A stretch of DNA of 21,457 nt from an uncultured Coriobacteriales bacterium (GCA_934646835.1 CAKUES010000027.1:1-21457); one strand, 5' to 3'. Shown: positions 1 through 7,648, counted from the first letter of the stretch. The notes: a model not told the origin generated them from the letters alone. Made by a program: numbers and translations.

Positions 1-2222
1 TGGGTGATGACAAAGTCCTCGATCTCCTTGGGGTAGATGTTCTCACCGCCGCGGATGATCATGTCCTTCAGGCGGCCCGTTGCCACATAGCAGCCGCGGT
101 CATCGCGCATGAGCAAGTCGCCAGAGTGCAGCCAGCCGTCCTCATCCACCGTCTTGAAGGTGGCGTCGGGCATCTTGTAGTAGCCCTTCATGATGTTGTA
201 GCCCCTCGAGCAGAACTCGCCTATGTGGCCGTTGGGCAGCTCCTCGCCCGTCTCCGGGTCGATGATCTTGCACTGGACATGCGGGAAGGCGTAGCCGACG
301 GTCTCCGTGCGCAGGTCCAGCGGATCGGTCCAAGCGCTCATAGTGGAGCCCGGAGCAGATTCCGTCTGGCCGTAGACGGAGACGATACCGGTCATGTTCA
401 TCTCGTCGGGCTGAGCCGCGCGCTTCATGAGCTCCGGCGGGCAGCCGGCGCCAGCCATGATGCCCGTGCGCATGTGGCTAAAGTCAGTCTTGCGGTAGTC
501 CTCGTGGTTGAACATCGCGATGAACATCGTGGGAACGCCGTTGAAGGCGGTGATCTTCTCCTGCGTGATGCAGTGGAGCGATGCTTTGGCGCTAAAGTAC
601 GGCATCGGGCACAGGGTCGCGCCGTGAGTCATGGACGAGGTCATCGACAGCGTCATGCCAAAGCAGTGGAACATCGGCACATGGATCATAAAGCGATCTG
701 CCGTGGACAGGCCCATACGGTCGCCGATGCACTTGCCGTCGTTGACAACGTTGCGGTGTGTGAGCATGACGCCCTTGGGGAATCCCGTGGTGCCGGAGGT
801 GTACTGCATGTTGCAGACATCGTCCGGGCGCACCTCTGCGGCCATGCGCTGAACCTTCTCCAGCGGCACGAGCTCGGCACGCTCCATCGCCTGGTCGAAG
901 TTAAGGCAGCCGGGCATGTCGAAGCCCACGCTGATGACGTTGCGCAGGAAGGGCAGCCTCTGGCAGTGCAGCTGATCGCCGGGCTTGGTGGTCGCAATCT
1001 CCGGGCAGAGCTCGTTGATGATCTCGCGGTAGTTGGAGTCCAGGGCGCTGTCGACCATGACGAGCGTATGCGTGTCGGACTGGCGCAGCAGGTACTCCGC
1101 CTCATGGATCTTGTAGGCGGTGTTCACCGTGACGAGCACAGCGCCGATCCTGGTGGTCGCCCAGAAGGTGATGTACCAGGCAGGCACGTTGGTCGCCCAG
1201 ATAGCGACCTTACTGCCGGCCTTCACGCCCATGGACACGAGCGCGCGGGCGAAGTTGTCCACATCGTCGCGGAACTCCTCATAGGTGCGCGTGTAGTCGA
1301 GCGTGGTGTACTTGAAGCAGTACTGATCCGGGAAGCACTCGACCATCTTGTCGAGCACCTGCGGAAAGGTCAGGTCGATGAGCTCGTCCTTCTTCCACAC
1401 GTACTCACCGGAACCGTCGTGGTTGAGGTAGAGGGTGCGGCGCTTGCCGCGGGTGTCCTCGAATTGCTCCATGTAGTTGACGAAGTGCGGGAAGATGACC
1501 TCCATGTCGGTGAGGTCCTCCATCCACGCTGGGTCCCACTCCAGCGACACGAAGCCGTCGTAGTCAATGGAGGACAGGGCGCGAACAACCTCGTCGATGG
1601 GCGTGCTGCCCTCGCCAACCAGGTTGAAGCTGCCGTCGTCGTCGGAATCGCGCATGTGGACGTGCTTGATGTAGGCACCCAGGTTCTTGACAGTCTGAGC
1701 AGGGGTCTCGCCACCGGTGCGATAGACGTTGTAGACATCCCACAGAGTGCCCAGGTAGTCGCTGGCGTAGCGGTCCATGATTCCTGCCATGCGCGAGGTG
1801 CTGGAAAAGATGCCGCTGGACTCGATCAGCAAAACGACGCCGTTTGCCTCGGCATACGGCACAAGCTCACTCAGGGCAGCGTGGATGGCACCCTCGTCAT
1901 CGTTTTGGACAACGACGACGACCTTCTCGACGCTGGCGGCAGCGGCGAGGTCGATGAGCTCCTTGGCGACCTGAACCTGCTCCTCACCTGCGGAGATGTC
2001 GACAGAGGAGTCGAGCGCAGGGATGCACAGGCCCTTGTCGCGCAGGGCGCGCGCCGTCGCCTGGCAGTTGTAGCGGTCAAGCGGGCCGCCCTTGCCGGTG
2101 AAGACGGCGTTGATTATGGGATTGTGGATCTCGATGCCGGAGAAATCCATCTCGAGGGCGGTGCTTACCAGCTCGTCCCAGGAGTGGTCAGCCCAGCCGC
2201 GGGTAGAAAAGGAAAGCTTCAT
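1..2222 (-). CDS. Fusion protein: xylose-isomerase-like TIM barrel + AMP-dependent acyl-CoA synthetase (3' end outside window)
   Basis: A single uninterrupted frame of 740 codons starts at ATG 2222 and runs off the left edge. Residues 1 to about 255 read as a sugar phosphate isomerase/epimerase (AP-endonuclease-2 fold). The four usual metal ligands appear present: E134 (IESSG), D162 (LWDVYN), H187/H189 (KHVHMRD) and E228 (SLEWDP). After a short linker, residues from about 280 read as an acyl-CoA synthetase: the AMP-binding loop YTSGTTGFPKG at 474-484, VYGQTES, HSGDL, and GRLKDMIIRGGENIYPKEIE just before the window edge. By family knowledge this half forms acyl-AMP and then acyl-CoA; the substrate is not known. 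I checked the linker codon by codon and it is in frame. GAGGAG at 2231-2236 lies 8 nt before the ATG. The ATG shares one base with the stop of the LeuA-like gene (TAATG), implying translational coupling. Roughly the last 70-100 residues are outside the window. Confidence 0.9.
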   Translation of the reverse strand, partial: MKLSFSTRGWADHSWDELVSTALEMDFSGIEIHNPIINAVFTGKGGPLDRYNCQATARALRDKGLCIPALDSSVDISAGEEQVQVAKELIDLAAAASVEKVVVVVQNDDEGAIHAALSELVPYAEANGVVLLIESSGIFSSTSRMAGIMDRYASDYLGTLWDVYNVYRTGGETPAQTVKNLGAYIKHVHMRDSDDDGSFNLVGEGSTPIDEVVRALSSIDYDGFVSLEWDPAWMEDLTDMEVIFPHFVNYMEQFEDTRGKRRTLYLNHDGSGEYVWKKDELIDLTFPQVLDKMVECFPDQYCFKYTTLDYTRTYEEFRDDVDNFARALVSMGVKAGSKVAIWATNVPAWYITFWATTRIGAVLVTVNTAYKIHEAEYLLRQSDTHTLVMVDSALDSNYREIINELCPEIATTKPGDQLHCQRLPFLRNVISVGFDMPGCLNFDQAMERAELVPLEKVQRMAAEVRPDDVCNMQYTSGTTGFPKGVMLTHRNVVNDGKCIGDRMGLSTADRFMIHVPMFHCFGMTLSMTSSMTHGATLCPMPYFSAKASLHCITQEKITAFNGVPTMFIAMFNHEDYRKTDFSHMRTGIMAGAGCPPELMKRAAQPDEMNMTGIVSVYGQTESAPGSTMSAWTDPLDLRTETVGYAFPHVQCKIIDPETGEELPNGHIGEFCSRGYNIMKGYYKMPDATFKTVDEDGWLHSGDLLMRDDRGCYVATGRLKDMIIRGGENIYPKEIEDFVIT

Positions 2223-3637
2223 TAGTTCTGCTCCTCGTATGCGATCTTGTTGAGCGCGTTGATGTACGCGCGGATGCTGGACTCGACGATGTCAGTGGAG
2301 ATACCGCGGCCAGAGTAGACCTTGCCATCGGCGATGAGCTTGACGATGGACTCGCCCACTGCCTCGCGGCCCTCGGTCACCGCCTGGATGCGGAAGTCGT
2401 CGAGCTCGTAATGCTTGCCGACCACAGACTCGATGGACTTGAAGGAGGAGTCGATGGGGCCATCGCCCAGAGAGACCGCCTCGACAAGCTCGCCGTTCTT
2501 GCGCAGCGAGATATGGGAGGTTGCCTTGAAGCTCAGGCCGGAGTTGATGACGTAGCCCTCGAGGACGTAAGTGGGAGGCACCTGCAGAGCGGCGGAGGCG
2601 ACGATGGCATCAAGCTCCGTCGCGCCGACGCGCTCCTTGTTGGCGGCGATCTTCTTGAAGGCCTCGAAAACGGCGGCTGCATCCTCGTCAGACAGGCTGT
2701 AGCCGAGTCGCTCGACGTAGCGCATGACAGTGGCCTGATCATCGCTTGCCGTGAGGACGAAGCTCTCTGCGGCCTCGGTCACAGAGCCAGTGAAAACGGC
2801 GCCCTTGGAGCGGTCCTCACAGCACAGGCGGGCAATCTGGCCCATGGCGCGCTTGAGCTCCGTCACGCGGACCTTGCACTGCGCGTCGAGCGCGTCGGAC
2901 TTGACGCCGAGGATCCTCGCCACGTTGTCGAGCGCGACAACGCCCATAGGATAGGACGTGGCCTTGACCAGCGTGGCGCCTGCCATGACACCGGCGACGG
3001 CACAGGCATCGGCCATGTTGAGGTTGTTGGAACAGGAGATACCCAGTTCGATGCCCTTGAGCTGGGGTGCCACCTCGATGAGCTGGGCGATGAACTGCCC
3101 GAACTCCTCCGGCAGCATGGAGCCGGCAGCGTCGCACACGGTCACCGTCTTGGCGCCTGCTGCGACCACGGCCTCGATTACCTCGGCCAAGAAAGCTACG
3201 TCCGTGCGGGTTGCATCGATGGCGACGAACTCGACGTCGCCAGTGAGCTCGGCGCACTTGGCAACAGCAGCGGCGGCATCGGCGACCAAGGTGTTCGCCT
3301 TCTTGCGCTGGATATACTCCATGGTAGAGGGGCTCACCGCAGCCTCGACCTGCAGGCGCACGCTCTTGGCGCCCTTGGCGGCGCTCCAGACGGCGTCGAT
3401 GCTCTCATCGTCCATCTTGACGGGGACGGCAAGCGTGCTGTTCTTGACCAGGGAGGCGATGGACTTGATGCGCAGGCTGTCGACCTTGGAGGACTCGATG
3501 CCCTCGACCTCGATGGGGTCCACACCGATACGGTCTAGGACCTTCACGATCTCAAGCTTCTCCTTGAAGGATAGGGAAAGCTGCTTGGAGGCCGCGGCCT
3601 CCCTCATCGTGATGTCACTGACGCGTATCTCTCTCAT
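2222..3637 (-). CDS. LeuA/homocitrate-synthase-like DRE-TIM protein with altered metal site
   Basis: The 471-aa protein has the 2-isopropylmalate synthase layout: a TIM barrel (about 1-300), a linker, and a LeuA dimerisation/regulatory domain (about 355-465) with well-kept GDGPIDSSFKSI and GRGISTDIVESSIRAYINAL. The catalytic core departs from the family. The TLRDGEQ motif reads TMREAAA (R12 kept, metal-ligand Asp replaced by E13). The HxHND motif reads SCSNN (S201, S203), so both metal-binding histidines are missing. GERAGN reads GVVALDN. It may therefore be a different aldolase-type enzyme, a metal-independent lyase, or a regulatory pseudoenzyme; calling it leucine synthase would be unsafe. 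An upstream in-frame ATG at 3721 would add 28 residues, but AGGAG at 3644-3648, 6 nt before ATG 3637, and alignment to the family N terminus decide for 3637. It is first in an operon with the isomerase-ligase fusion. Confidence 0.88.
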   Translation of the reverse strand: MREIRVSDITMREAAASKQLSLSFKEKLEIVKVLDRIGVDPIEVEGIESSKVDSLRIKSIASLVKNSTLAVPVKMDDESIDAVWSAAKGAKSVRLQVEAAVSPSTMEYIQRKKANTLVADAAAAVAKCAELTGDVEFVAIDATRTDVAFLAEVIEAVVAAGAKTVTVCDAAGSMLPEEFGQFIAQLIEVAPQLKGIELGISCSNNLNMADACAVAGVMAGATLVKATSYPMGVVALDNVARILGVKSDALDAQCKVRVTELKRAMGQIARLCCEDRSKGAVFTGSVTEAAESFVLTASDDQATVMRYVERLGYSLSDEDAAAVFEAFKKIAANKERVGATELDAIVASAALQVPPTYVLEGYVINSGLSFKATSHISLRKNGELVEAVSLGDGPIDSSFKSIESVVGKHYELDDFRIQAVTEGREAVGESIVKLIADGKVYSGRGISTDIVESSIRAYINALNKIAYEEQN

Positions 3638-3726
3638 GTGCGACTCCTGACTCGTGCAAAGCTGTTCAAATACCTTGGCGCCATGCTCGGCGCCTGGTTC
3701 CATAGGCAATAACAAACCCATGGATT

Positions 3727-3791
3727 TAACAGATAAAGTTATCGCATCTGATGCACGCTCAAGGTGAGCATGTGATTAACAATCGGTTAAT
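3727..3791. promoter_or_regulatory. Candidate operators upstream of the LeuA-like operon
   Basis: ATTAAC-N5-GTTAAT at 3775-3791 is a perfect 6-5-6 palindrome about 140 bp upstream of ATG 3637. A looser related element, TAAC-N7-GTTA, lies near 3727-3741. The shared GTTA/TAAC half-sites suggest one dimeric regulator, which I cannot name. No clear -35/-10 pair could be assigned. The rest of the 435-bp gap 3638-4072 holds no convincing gene, only the two hairpins listed next. Confidence 0.35.
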
Positions 3792-3963
3792 TGGAACAGA
3801 TTTCGAAGCTTCTGCCGGTCAGGTCTGACAATCTGAGGAGTAATAGCATTGTGTATCACGCGCTTGCTTTTCAACCTCATCTTGAGCGAGGGCCTGCAGG
3901 TTTCACCGCGGGGCATACTTTGCGCCGATGACATTGCGTATCATATGAACGTTTGAGACCAGA

Positions 3964-3995
3964 GCTCCGTTCAACGCCTCTGGCTTGAACGGAGC
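3964..3995 (-). terminator. Perfect 11-bp inverted repeat downstream of sulP
   Basis: GCTCCGTTCAA (3964-3974) and TTGAACGGAGC (3985-3995) pair perfectly around a 10-nt loop. It lies about 80 bp past the sulP stop on the minus strand. There is no T-tract on either side, so it could be a factor-dependent terminator, an mRNA 3'-end stabiliser or an operator. Confidence 0.4.
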
Positions 3996-4001
3996 GTCTG
4001 C

Positions 4002-4036
4002 GTGACACACATTGTCACTGGCACAAAGTGTGTCAC
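4002..4036 (-). terminator. Strong hairpin 37 bp past the sulP stop
   Basis: GTGACACAC (4002-4010) pairs with GTGTGTCAC (4028-4036). After one A/A mismatch, TTGT (4012-4015) pairs with ACAA (4023-4026) around a 7-nt loop. The motif TGTCAC occurs three times in this stretch in both orientations, the same local-theme style seen at the larger repeat loci. The position suits the sulP 3' end, but no T-tract follows. Confidence 0.45.
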
Positions 4037-4072
4037 CACTTACCCCCGGAGACAGGATGGCGAGCCGCTACC

Positions 4073-5773
4073 CTAAGCGGCCTTTGCCGCACCCTTGCCC
4101 TTTGCAGGCTCGTTCTCAAGCAACTCGGTCGCATAGGCGATCGCATCGTCGATATTGGGGCGGAAGTTGTCCTTGCCGACCATATCGACAAAGCCCGCGC
4201 GCTCCATCGCCTTCATCGGCTGCTCGTTAGCATGGCTGAAGATAAGGTTCACGCCATGCTCCTTGCAATACTCGTAGAGGTTCTCGAGGGCGTTCATGCC
4301 GGTTGCATCAAGCGAGGGCACACCGCGCATGCGGATGATCAGGTACTTGGTAAAGTCCTTGACAGAGATATCGGAGATGCGATCGGCCATGCCAAAGAAC
4401 ATGGGACCGTTGATCTCGTACACGCGCACGCTCTTGGGCAGCTCGCGCAGATGCGTGACCTCGGAGTCCTTGTCGCAGTAGTACTCCCAGCCCCTGACCT
4501 CGGTCTCCTCGCTGACCATCTTCATAAAGAGGACCACGGTGATGATCATGCCGATGCCGATGGCAGTGACCAGGTCGAAGACGATCGTCAGCGTGAAGGT
4601 GAGCAGCAAGGTTGCAATAGCACCGCGCGACGCGGTAGCGCACAGATGGGCAAAGCTGCGCCAACCGGACATGTTGTAGGCGACCTGCAGCAGGATGGCC
4701 GCGATGGTAGGCATAGGAATGAGCGCCGCGTAGGGCATGAGGAAAACGAGCACGGCGAGCAGGACCACAGCATGTACCATGCCGGCGATGGGCGTACGGC
4801 CGCCGCTGCGGACGTTGGCGGCAGTGCGGGCGATGGCGCCGGTAGCGGGGATACCGCCAAAGAGCACGGAGCCAATGTTGCCCACGCCCTGGGCGACGAG
4901 CTCCATGTTGCAGCGGTGATGGCTGGAGATCATGGAGTCGGCGACAACGCAGGACAGCAGGGACTCGATGGCAGCCAAAATGGCGATGGTAAAGCCGTTG
5001 GGCAGCTCGTCGCGCAGCAGGCCAAGGCTGAGCTGCGGAGCATGGAGCGTGGGCAGGCCCGCGTTGATCGTGTAGAGGTCGCCAATCGTGCTCACGTTGA
5101 GGCCAAAAAGAGGAACCATAGCAGCGCCGACGATAACAGCGACGAGCGAGCCGGGAATGCGGCTGGAGACCTTGGGCCACAGGATGAGAATCGCAAGGCA
5201 GACCACGCCGACGAGCAGGGCCTGGGCGTTGAAGGTACCGATGTTTTGGGCAACGGCGGTGACTTTGTCGATAGCGTCGATGGTGGTGGTACCGGCGGGA
5301 TACGTGAGACCCAGGAGGTCCTTAATCTGGCCGATGACGATGGTCACGGCAATGCCAGCGGTGAAGCCGGTGGTGATGGTGTAGGGCACAAAGCGGATGA
5401 GCGTGCCAAGCTTGAGCAGACCCATCAAGATGAGGATGGCACCGGCGATGATGGTTGCGGCGATGAGGCCGTCGAGGCCGTCGGTGGCAACGATACCGGC
5501 GACAATAGTCGCAAATGCCGCAGTAGGACCTGAGATCTGCACGCGGCTACCGCCAAAGAGGGCAATGAGGAAGCCGGCGATGATGGCAGTGTAGAGACCT
5601 TGTTCGGGTGCGACACCGGAGGCGATGGCGAGCGCGATGGACAGCGGAAGAGCCACAACGGCAACGACGATGCCGGACACTATGTCCTTGGGGATCTGCT
5701 TGCGCATCTCCTCTTTACTGCTGTGCTTGATGATGCTGAAGAGTATGGGCTTGATCTTGTCGCGCTGTTGCAT
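4073..5773 (-). CDS. SulP-family anion transporter with C-terminal STAS domain
   Basis: The 566-aa membrane protein matches the SulP/SLC26 family, which moves sulfate, bicarbonate or dicarboxylates. The N-terminal signature is clear (KDIVSGIVVAVVALPLSIA, then IASGVAPEQGLYTAI), as is GGSRVQISGPTAAF. A STAS domain occupies roughly the last 110 residues, with LDATG at the position where a phosphorylatable Ser/Thr is usual (Thr here). Substrate cannot be read from the sequence. The frame stays open upstream to 6037, but that stretch is low-complexity and overlaps a hairpin; family alignment (KIKPILFSIIK near the N terminus) supports ATG 5773 even though its ribosome binding site is weak (GAAGG only 2 nt away). 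It stands alone on the minus strand, 267 bp from the Crp/Fnr gene. Confidence 0.9.
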   Translation of the reverse strand: MQQRDKIKPILFSIIKHSSKEEMRKQIPKDIVSGIVVAVVALPLSIALAIASGVAPEQGLYTAIIAGFLIALFGGSRVQISGPTAAFATIVAGIVATDGLDGLIAATIIAGAILILMGLLKLGTLIRFVPYTITTGFTAGIAVTIVIGQIKDLLGLTYPAGTTTIDAIDKVTAVAQNIGTFNAQALLVGVVCLAILILWPKVSSRIPGSLVAVIVGAAMVPLFGLNVSTIGDLYTINAGLPTLHAPQLSLGLLRDELPNGFTIAILAAIESLLSCVVADSMISSHHRCNMELVAQGVGNIGSVLFGGIPATGAIARTAANVRSGGRTPIAGMVHAVVLLAVLVFLMPYAALIPMPTIAAILLQVAYNMSGWRSFAHLCATASRGAIATLLLTFTLTIVFDLVTAIGIGMIITVVLFMKMVSEETEVRGWEYYCDKDSEVTHLRELPKSVRVYEINGPMFFGMADRISDISVKDFTKYLIIRMRGVPSLDATGMNALENLYEYCKEHGVNLIFSHANEQPMKAMERAGFVDMVGKDNFRPNIDDAIAYATELLENEPAKGKGAAKAA

Positions 5774-5846
5774 GGCCTTCGTTTCATGTCGTGTCGGTTT
5801 TCCTGGTGCCCTTATGGCCAGACCGCACAGCTCGAGAAACGACAAA

Positions 5847-5880
5847 GCTCCCGCCAGGGGTAGACTCCCCCGGATGGAGC
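5847..5880 (-). other. GC-rich leader hairpin upstream of sulP
   Basis: On the minus strand GCTCC pairs with GGAGC, and inside it CC/GG and GGGG/CCCC continue the stem around a short loop. A T-rich stretch (TTTGTCGTTTCT) follows about 70 nt before the sulP start. It could be an attenuator in the sulP leader or simply a terminator for the upstream transcript. No known riboswitch consensus was recognised. Confidence 0.35.
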
Positions 5881-5985
5881 ACGATGCGTTATTGGGGTTG
5901 TGCGGCACATCCGGCCGCAAGAGGGTGTTTATGGTAACGCCGGAAGAGGCGGATTCCAGAGCGATTGAAATCCGGTCGGTGAACG

Positions 5986-6041
5986 GGGTTTGGGGATTGA
6001 CGCAACGAGCGAGAGGAAGTTGCCCGCGCATCCCCAAACCC
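5986..6041 (-). terminator. Hairpin directly at the crp/fnr stop
   Basis: GGGTTTGGGGAT (5986-5997) and ATCCCCAAACCC (6030-6041) form a perfect 12-bp stem that touches the TAG stop of the regulator. The 32-nt loop contains an inner GCAAC/GTTGC stem (6002-6006 with 6019-6023). There is no T-tract, so a factor-dependent terminator or 3'-end stabiliser is equally possible. Confidence 0.5.
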
Positions 6042-6691
6042 TACAGCAGCCGATACGTCGCACCCTCGTGATCGACGATACCCTCGCGCTTGAGCTTCGA
6101 GAGCTCGTTGGAAAGCGCACTGCGATCGACGCCTAGGTAAGCCGCAAGCTTGGTCTGGCTGTAAGGGATGGTGAACGTACGGGAACCTGCGCGTTTTTGC
6201 TGCTGCGAAAGATAGGCAAGCAGCTTCCCGCGGATCAACTTGGGCGCCGTGGCTATAGCGCGGCGGTTCATATCCAGGTTGCGCAGCGCCAAGGCGCGCA
6301 TCAGGTTGGTCGAGAGGTGCGCATGGCATCCGCACTGGTGCGGACAGGGGTGGATGATGCGCGCAGCCTTGAGCATCAACACCTCGCATGCACTGTCAGC
6401 CACCACATCGATGTCCAGAGGTTCCAAACTGCACGCATAGCCTTGAGCAAAGACAGCGCCCTCGCTCAGCATCTCCAAGATGGTGACACTCCCCCACGCA
6501 TCAGTTACCTCCACACGTACACGCCCACTCAAGACCACGCCCAGATACTCGGTCGGCTGACCAGAGCACAAGATCCGTTCGCCACGCGCGTATTCCTTGG
6601 TCTGGGCTTCCAGGCATGGGAGCATGGTCTGAACCTCATCATGCGAGATGCCCTCGAACAGCGGAATAGATGTTGAGCAAGAAATCCCCAT
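6041..6691 (-). CDS. Crp/Fnr-family transcriptional regulator, cysteine-rich sensor type
   Basis: The 216-aa protein has an N-terminal cyclic-nucleotide-binding-like sensor domain (about 10-110) and a C-terminal winged helix. The recognition helix region is SQTKLAAYLGVDRSALSNELSK (178-199), typical of Crp/Fnr. A cysteine/histidine cluster CPHQCGCHAH (116-125), plus C5, C26, C42, C87 and C102, suggests metal, Fe-S or redox/NO sensing. This fits the anaerobe subfamily usually found next to ferredoxin or hydroxylamine reductase genes. ATG 6691 is chosen over an upstream in-frame ATG at 6859 because AAGGAG lies 7 nt before it and the longer form would cross the divergent gene's promoter. It is divergent from the ferredoxin gene and probably controls it. 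Confidence 0.9.
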   Translation of the reverse strand: MGISCSTSIPLFEGISHDEVQTMLPCLEAQTKEYARGERILCSGQPTEYLGVVLSGRVRVEVTDAWGSVTILEMLSEGAVFAQGYACSLEPLDIDVVADSACEVLMLKAARIIHPCPHQCGCHAHLSTNLMRALALRNLDMNRRAIATAPKLIRGKLLAYLSQQQKRAGSRTFTIPYSQTKLAAYLGVDRSALSNELSKLKREGIVDHEGATYRLL

Positions 6692-6703
6692 TACAATGCT
6701 CCT

Positions 6704-6719
6704 TGTTGTCGAAACAACA
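6704..6719. promoter_or_regulatory. Palindromic Crp/Fnr-type operator between the divergent genes
   Basis: TGTTGT-CGAA-ACAACA is a perfect 6-4-6 palindrome, the architecture of FNR/HcpR sites. Its centre (6711.5) is about 41 bp upstream of the start site predicted from the -10 at 6741-6746, the class II activator position. For the regulator's own minus-strand transcript it lies downstream of a candidate -10, which would suit autorepression. Confidence 0.6.
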
Positions 6720-6740
6720 GATTTGTATTTTCGCTCACAG

Positions 6741-6746
6741 TATAGT
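6741..6746 (+). promoter_or_regulatory. -10 element of the ferredoxin gene (overlapping a minus-strand TATACT)
   Basis: TATAGT at 6741-6746 is a good -10 for the + strand with no recognisable -35, as expected for an activator-dependent promoter. On the minus strand TATACT (6744-6739) overlaps it and may serve the regulator gene, so the two promoters probably compete. Confidence 0.5.
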
Positions 6747-6787
6747 GAAGCCAGCGCAATTACGAGAGAGCGAGATGAGGAGTGACA

Positions 6788-7387
6788 ATGCTGAGAAAGA
6801 TTATCGAGATCGACGAGACCAAGTGCAACGGCTGTGGCCTGTGCGCAAGCGCCTGCCACGAGGGTGCCATCGGCATGGTCAACGGCAAAGCCAAGCTACT
6901 GCGTGAGGATTACTGCGACGGTCTGGGCGACTGCCTCCCGGAGTGCCCGACAGACGCCATCTCCATCGTCGAGCGCGAAGCCGCACCCTACGACCGTGAA
7001 GCGGTGGAGAGGAACATGGCGCCCAAGACGCTTGCGAACTGGCCCATTGAGATCAAGCTCACCCCGACCAGCGCACCCTGTTTCGACGGAGCAAACCTGC
7101 TGATTGCCGCAGATTGCACTGCATTCGCCTACAGGCGCTTTCATGAGGACTTCATCGACGGGAGGGTTGTGCTCGTCGGGTGCCCCAAGCTCGATGGCGT
7201 GGACTACTCCCAGAAACTCGCCGCCATCTTCGAGCAGAACGACATCCGCACGGTGACCTTGACACGCATGGAGGTTCCCTGCTGCGGCGGACTCGAGTAT
7301 GCACTGAGGCGCGCGCTCCAAGAGAGCGGCAAGGAAATCCCGCTTGAGGTCAAGACCGTCTCTATCGACGGGAGGCTTTTGGACTAG
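6788..7387 (+). CDS. Ferredoxin-like 4Fe-4S protein of the Crp/Fnr-linked family
   Basis: The 199-aa cytoplasmic protein begins with a two-cluster ferredoxin domain: CNGCGLCASAC (C13, C16, C19, C23) and CDGLGDCLPECP (C43, C49, C53). The second motif has Leu where a classical CxxCxxC has its middle Cys, which I recall as a trait of this family. The rest (about 85-199) is a conserved unnamed domain with ADC, GCPKLDG and MEVPCCGG, whose cysteines could bind another cluster or metal. Role is unknown; an electron-transfer or stress function under Crp/Fnr control is likely. AGGAG at 6778-6782 sits 5 nt before ATG 6788; a GTG at 6782 overlaps that site and is less likely the start. The pair with the divergent regulator is common in anaerobic Firmicutes and coriobacteria. 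Confidence 0.9.
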   Translation: MLRKIIEIDETKCNGCGLCASACHEGAIGMVNGKAKLLREDYCDGLGDCLPECPTDAISIVEREAAPYDREAVERNMAPKTLANWPIEIKLTPTSAPCFDGANLLIAADCTAFAYRRFHEDFIDGRVVLVGCPKLDGVDYSQKLAAIFEQNDIRTVTLTRMEVPCCGGLEYALRRALQESGKEIPLEVKTVSIDGRLLD

Positions 7388-7431
7388 CGCTTCTGCACGT
7401 CACTTGAAGATGGCAAGAAATGCACAGAGGA

Positions 7432-7559
7432 TGGCTAGAAAAGCACCATATGCACCTCAAAGTGGCTAGTTATGCACCACAGGCGCATCTGTAAAAGTAG
7501 ACAGGCGCATACGGTGTTTAACTAGCCACTTTGAGGTGCATATGGTGCTTTTCTAGCCA
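7432..7559. repeat. 41-bp perfect inverted repeat with internal direct repeat
   Basis: The arms 7432-7472 and 7519-7559 are exact reverse complements over 41 bp and separated by 46 nt. The spacer holds a 10-bp direct repeat, ACAGGCGCAT (7479-7488 and 7501-7510). The left arm is itself built from related words (TGGCTAGAAAAGCAC, ATGCACC, TGGCTAGTTATGCACC), and a diverged copy (TGGCAAGAAATGCAC) precedes it near 7411. It sits between convergent genes and may end the ferredoxin transcript. No ORF or transposase is present, so a small non-autonomous element is possible but unproven. Confidence 0.85.
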
Positions 7560-7609
7560 CAGAGCCAGCAACGGTTGGCGTTCCACCAAATAGCGAACAC
7601 CCGCAGAGC

Positions 7610-7648
7610 AAAAGAGAAGGCGCCCGCCGCAGTGGCAAGCACCCTCTC
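7610..7648 (-). terminator. Intrinsic terminator of the PEP-hydrolase-like gene
   Basis: On the minus strand GAGAGGGTGC (7648-7639) pairs with GCGCCTTCTC (7623-7614) through 10 bp including two G-T wobbles, with an inner GCC/GGC pairing in the loop. A TTTT tract (7613-7610) follows. It starts 26 bp after the TAA stop at 7675. Confidence 0.65.

Noticed and set aside
126..2225. 699-codon open frame on the + strand opposite the isomerase-ligase fusion
   Set aside because: It is an antisense shadow typical of GC-rich codon use: the minus strand gives two recognisable enzyme domains and a strong ribosome binding site, while this product is low-complexity His/Val/Asp-rich sequence.
2411..3538. 375-codon + strand frame over the LeuA-like gene, and similar long frames at 4028-5533, 8652-9914, 10773-12584 and 15573-16760
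   Set aside because: All lie opposite or in another frame over genes with clear domains; none shows a motif, and their compositions are those of shadow frames.
5774..6037. 88-residue N-terminal extension of the SulP transporter
   Set aside because: It overlaps the Crp/Fnr terminator and leader hairpin and matches nothing in the family; alignment supports the start at 5773.
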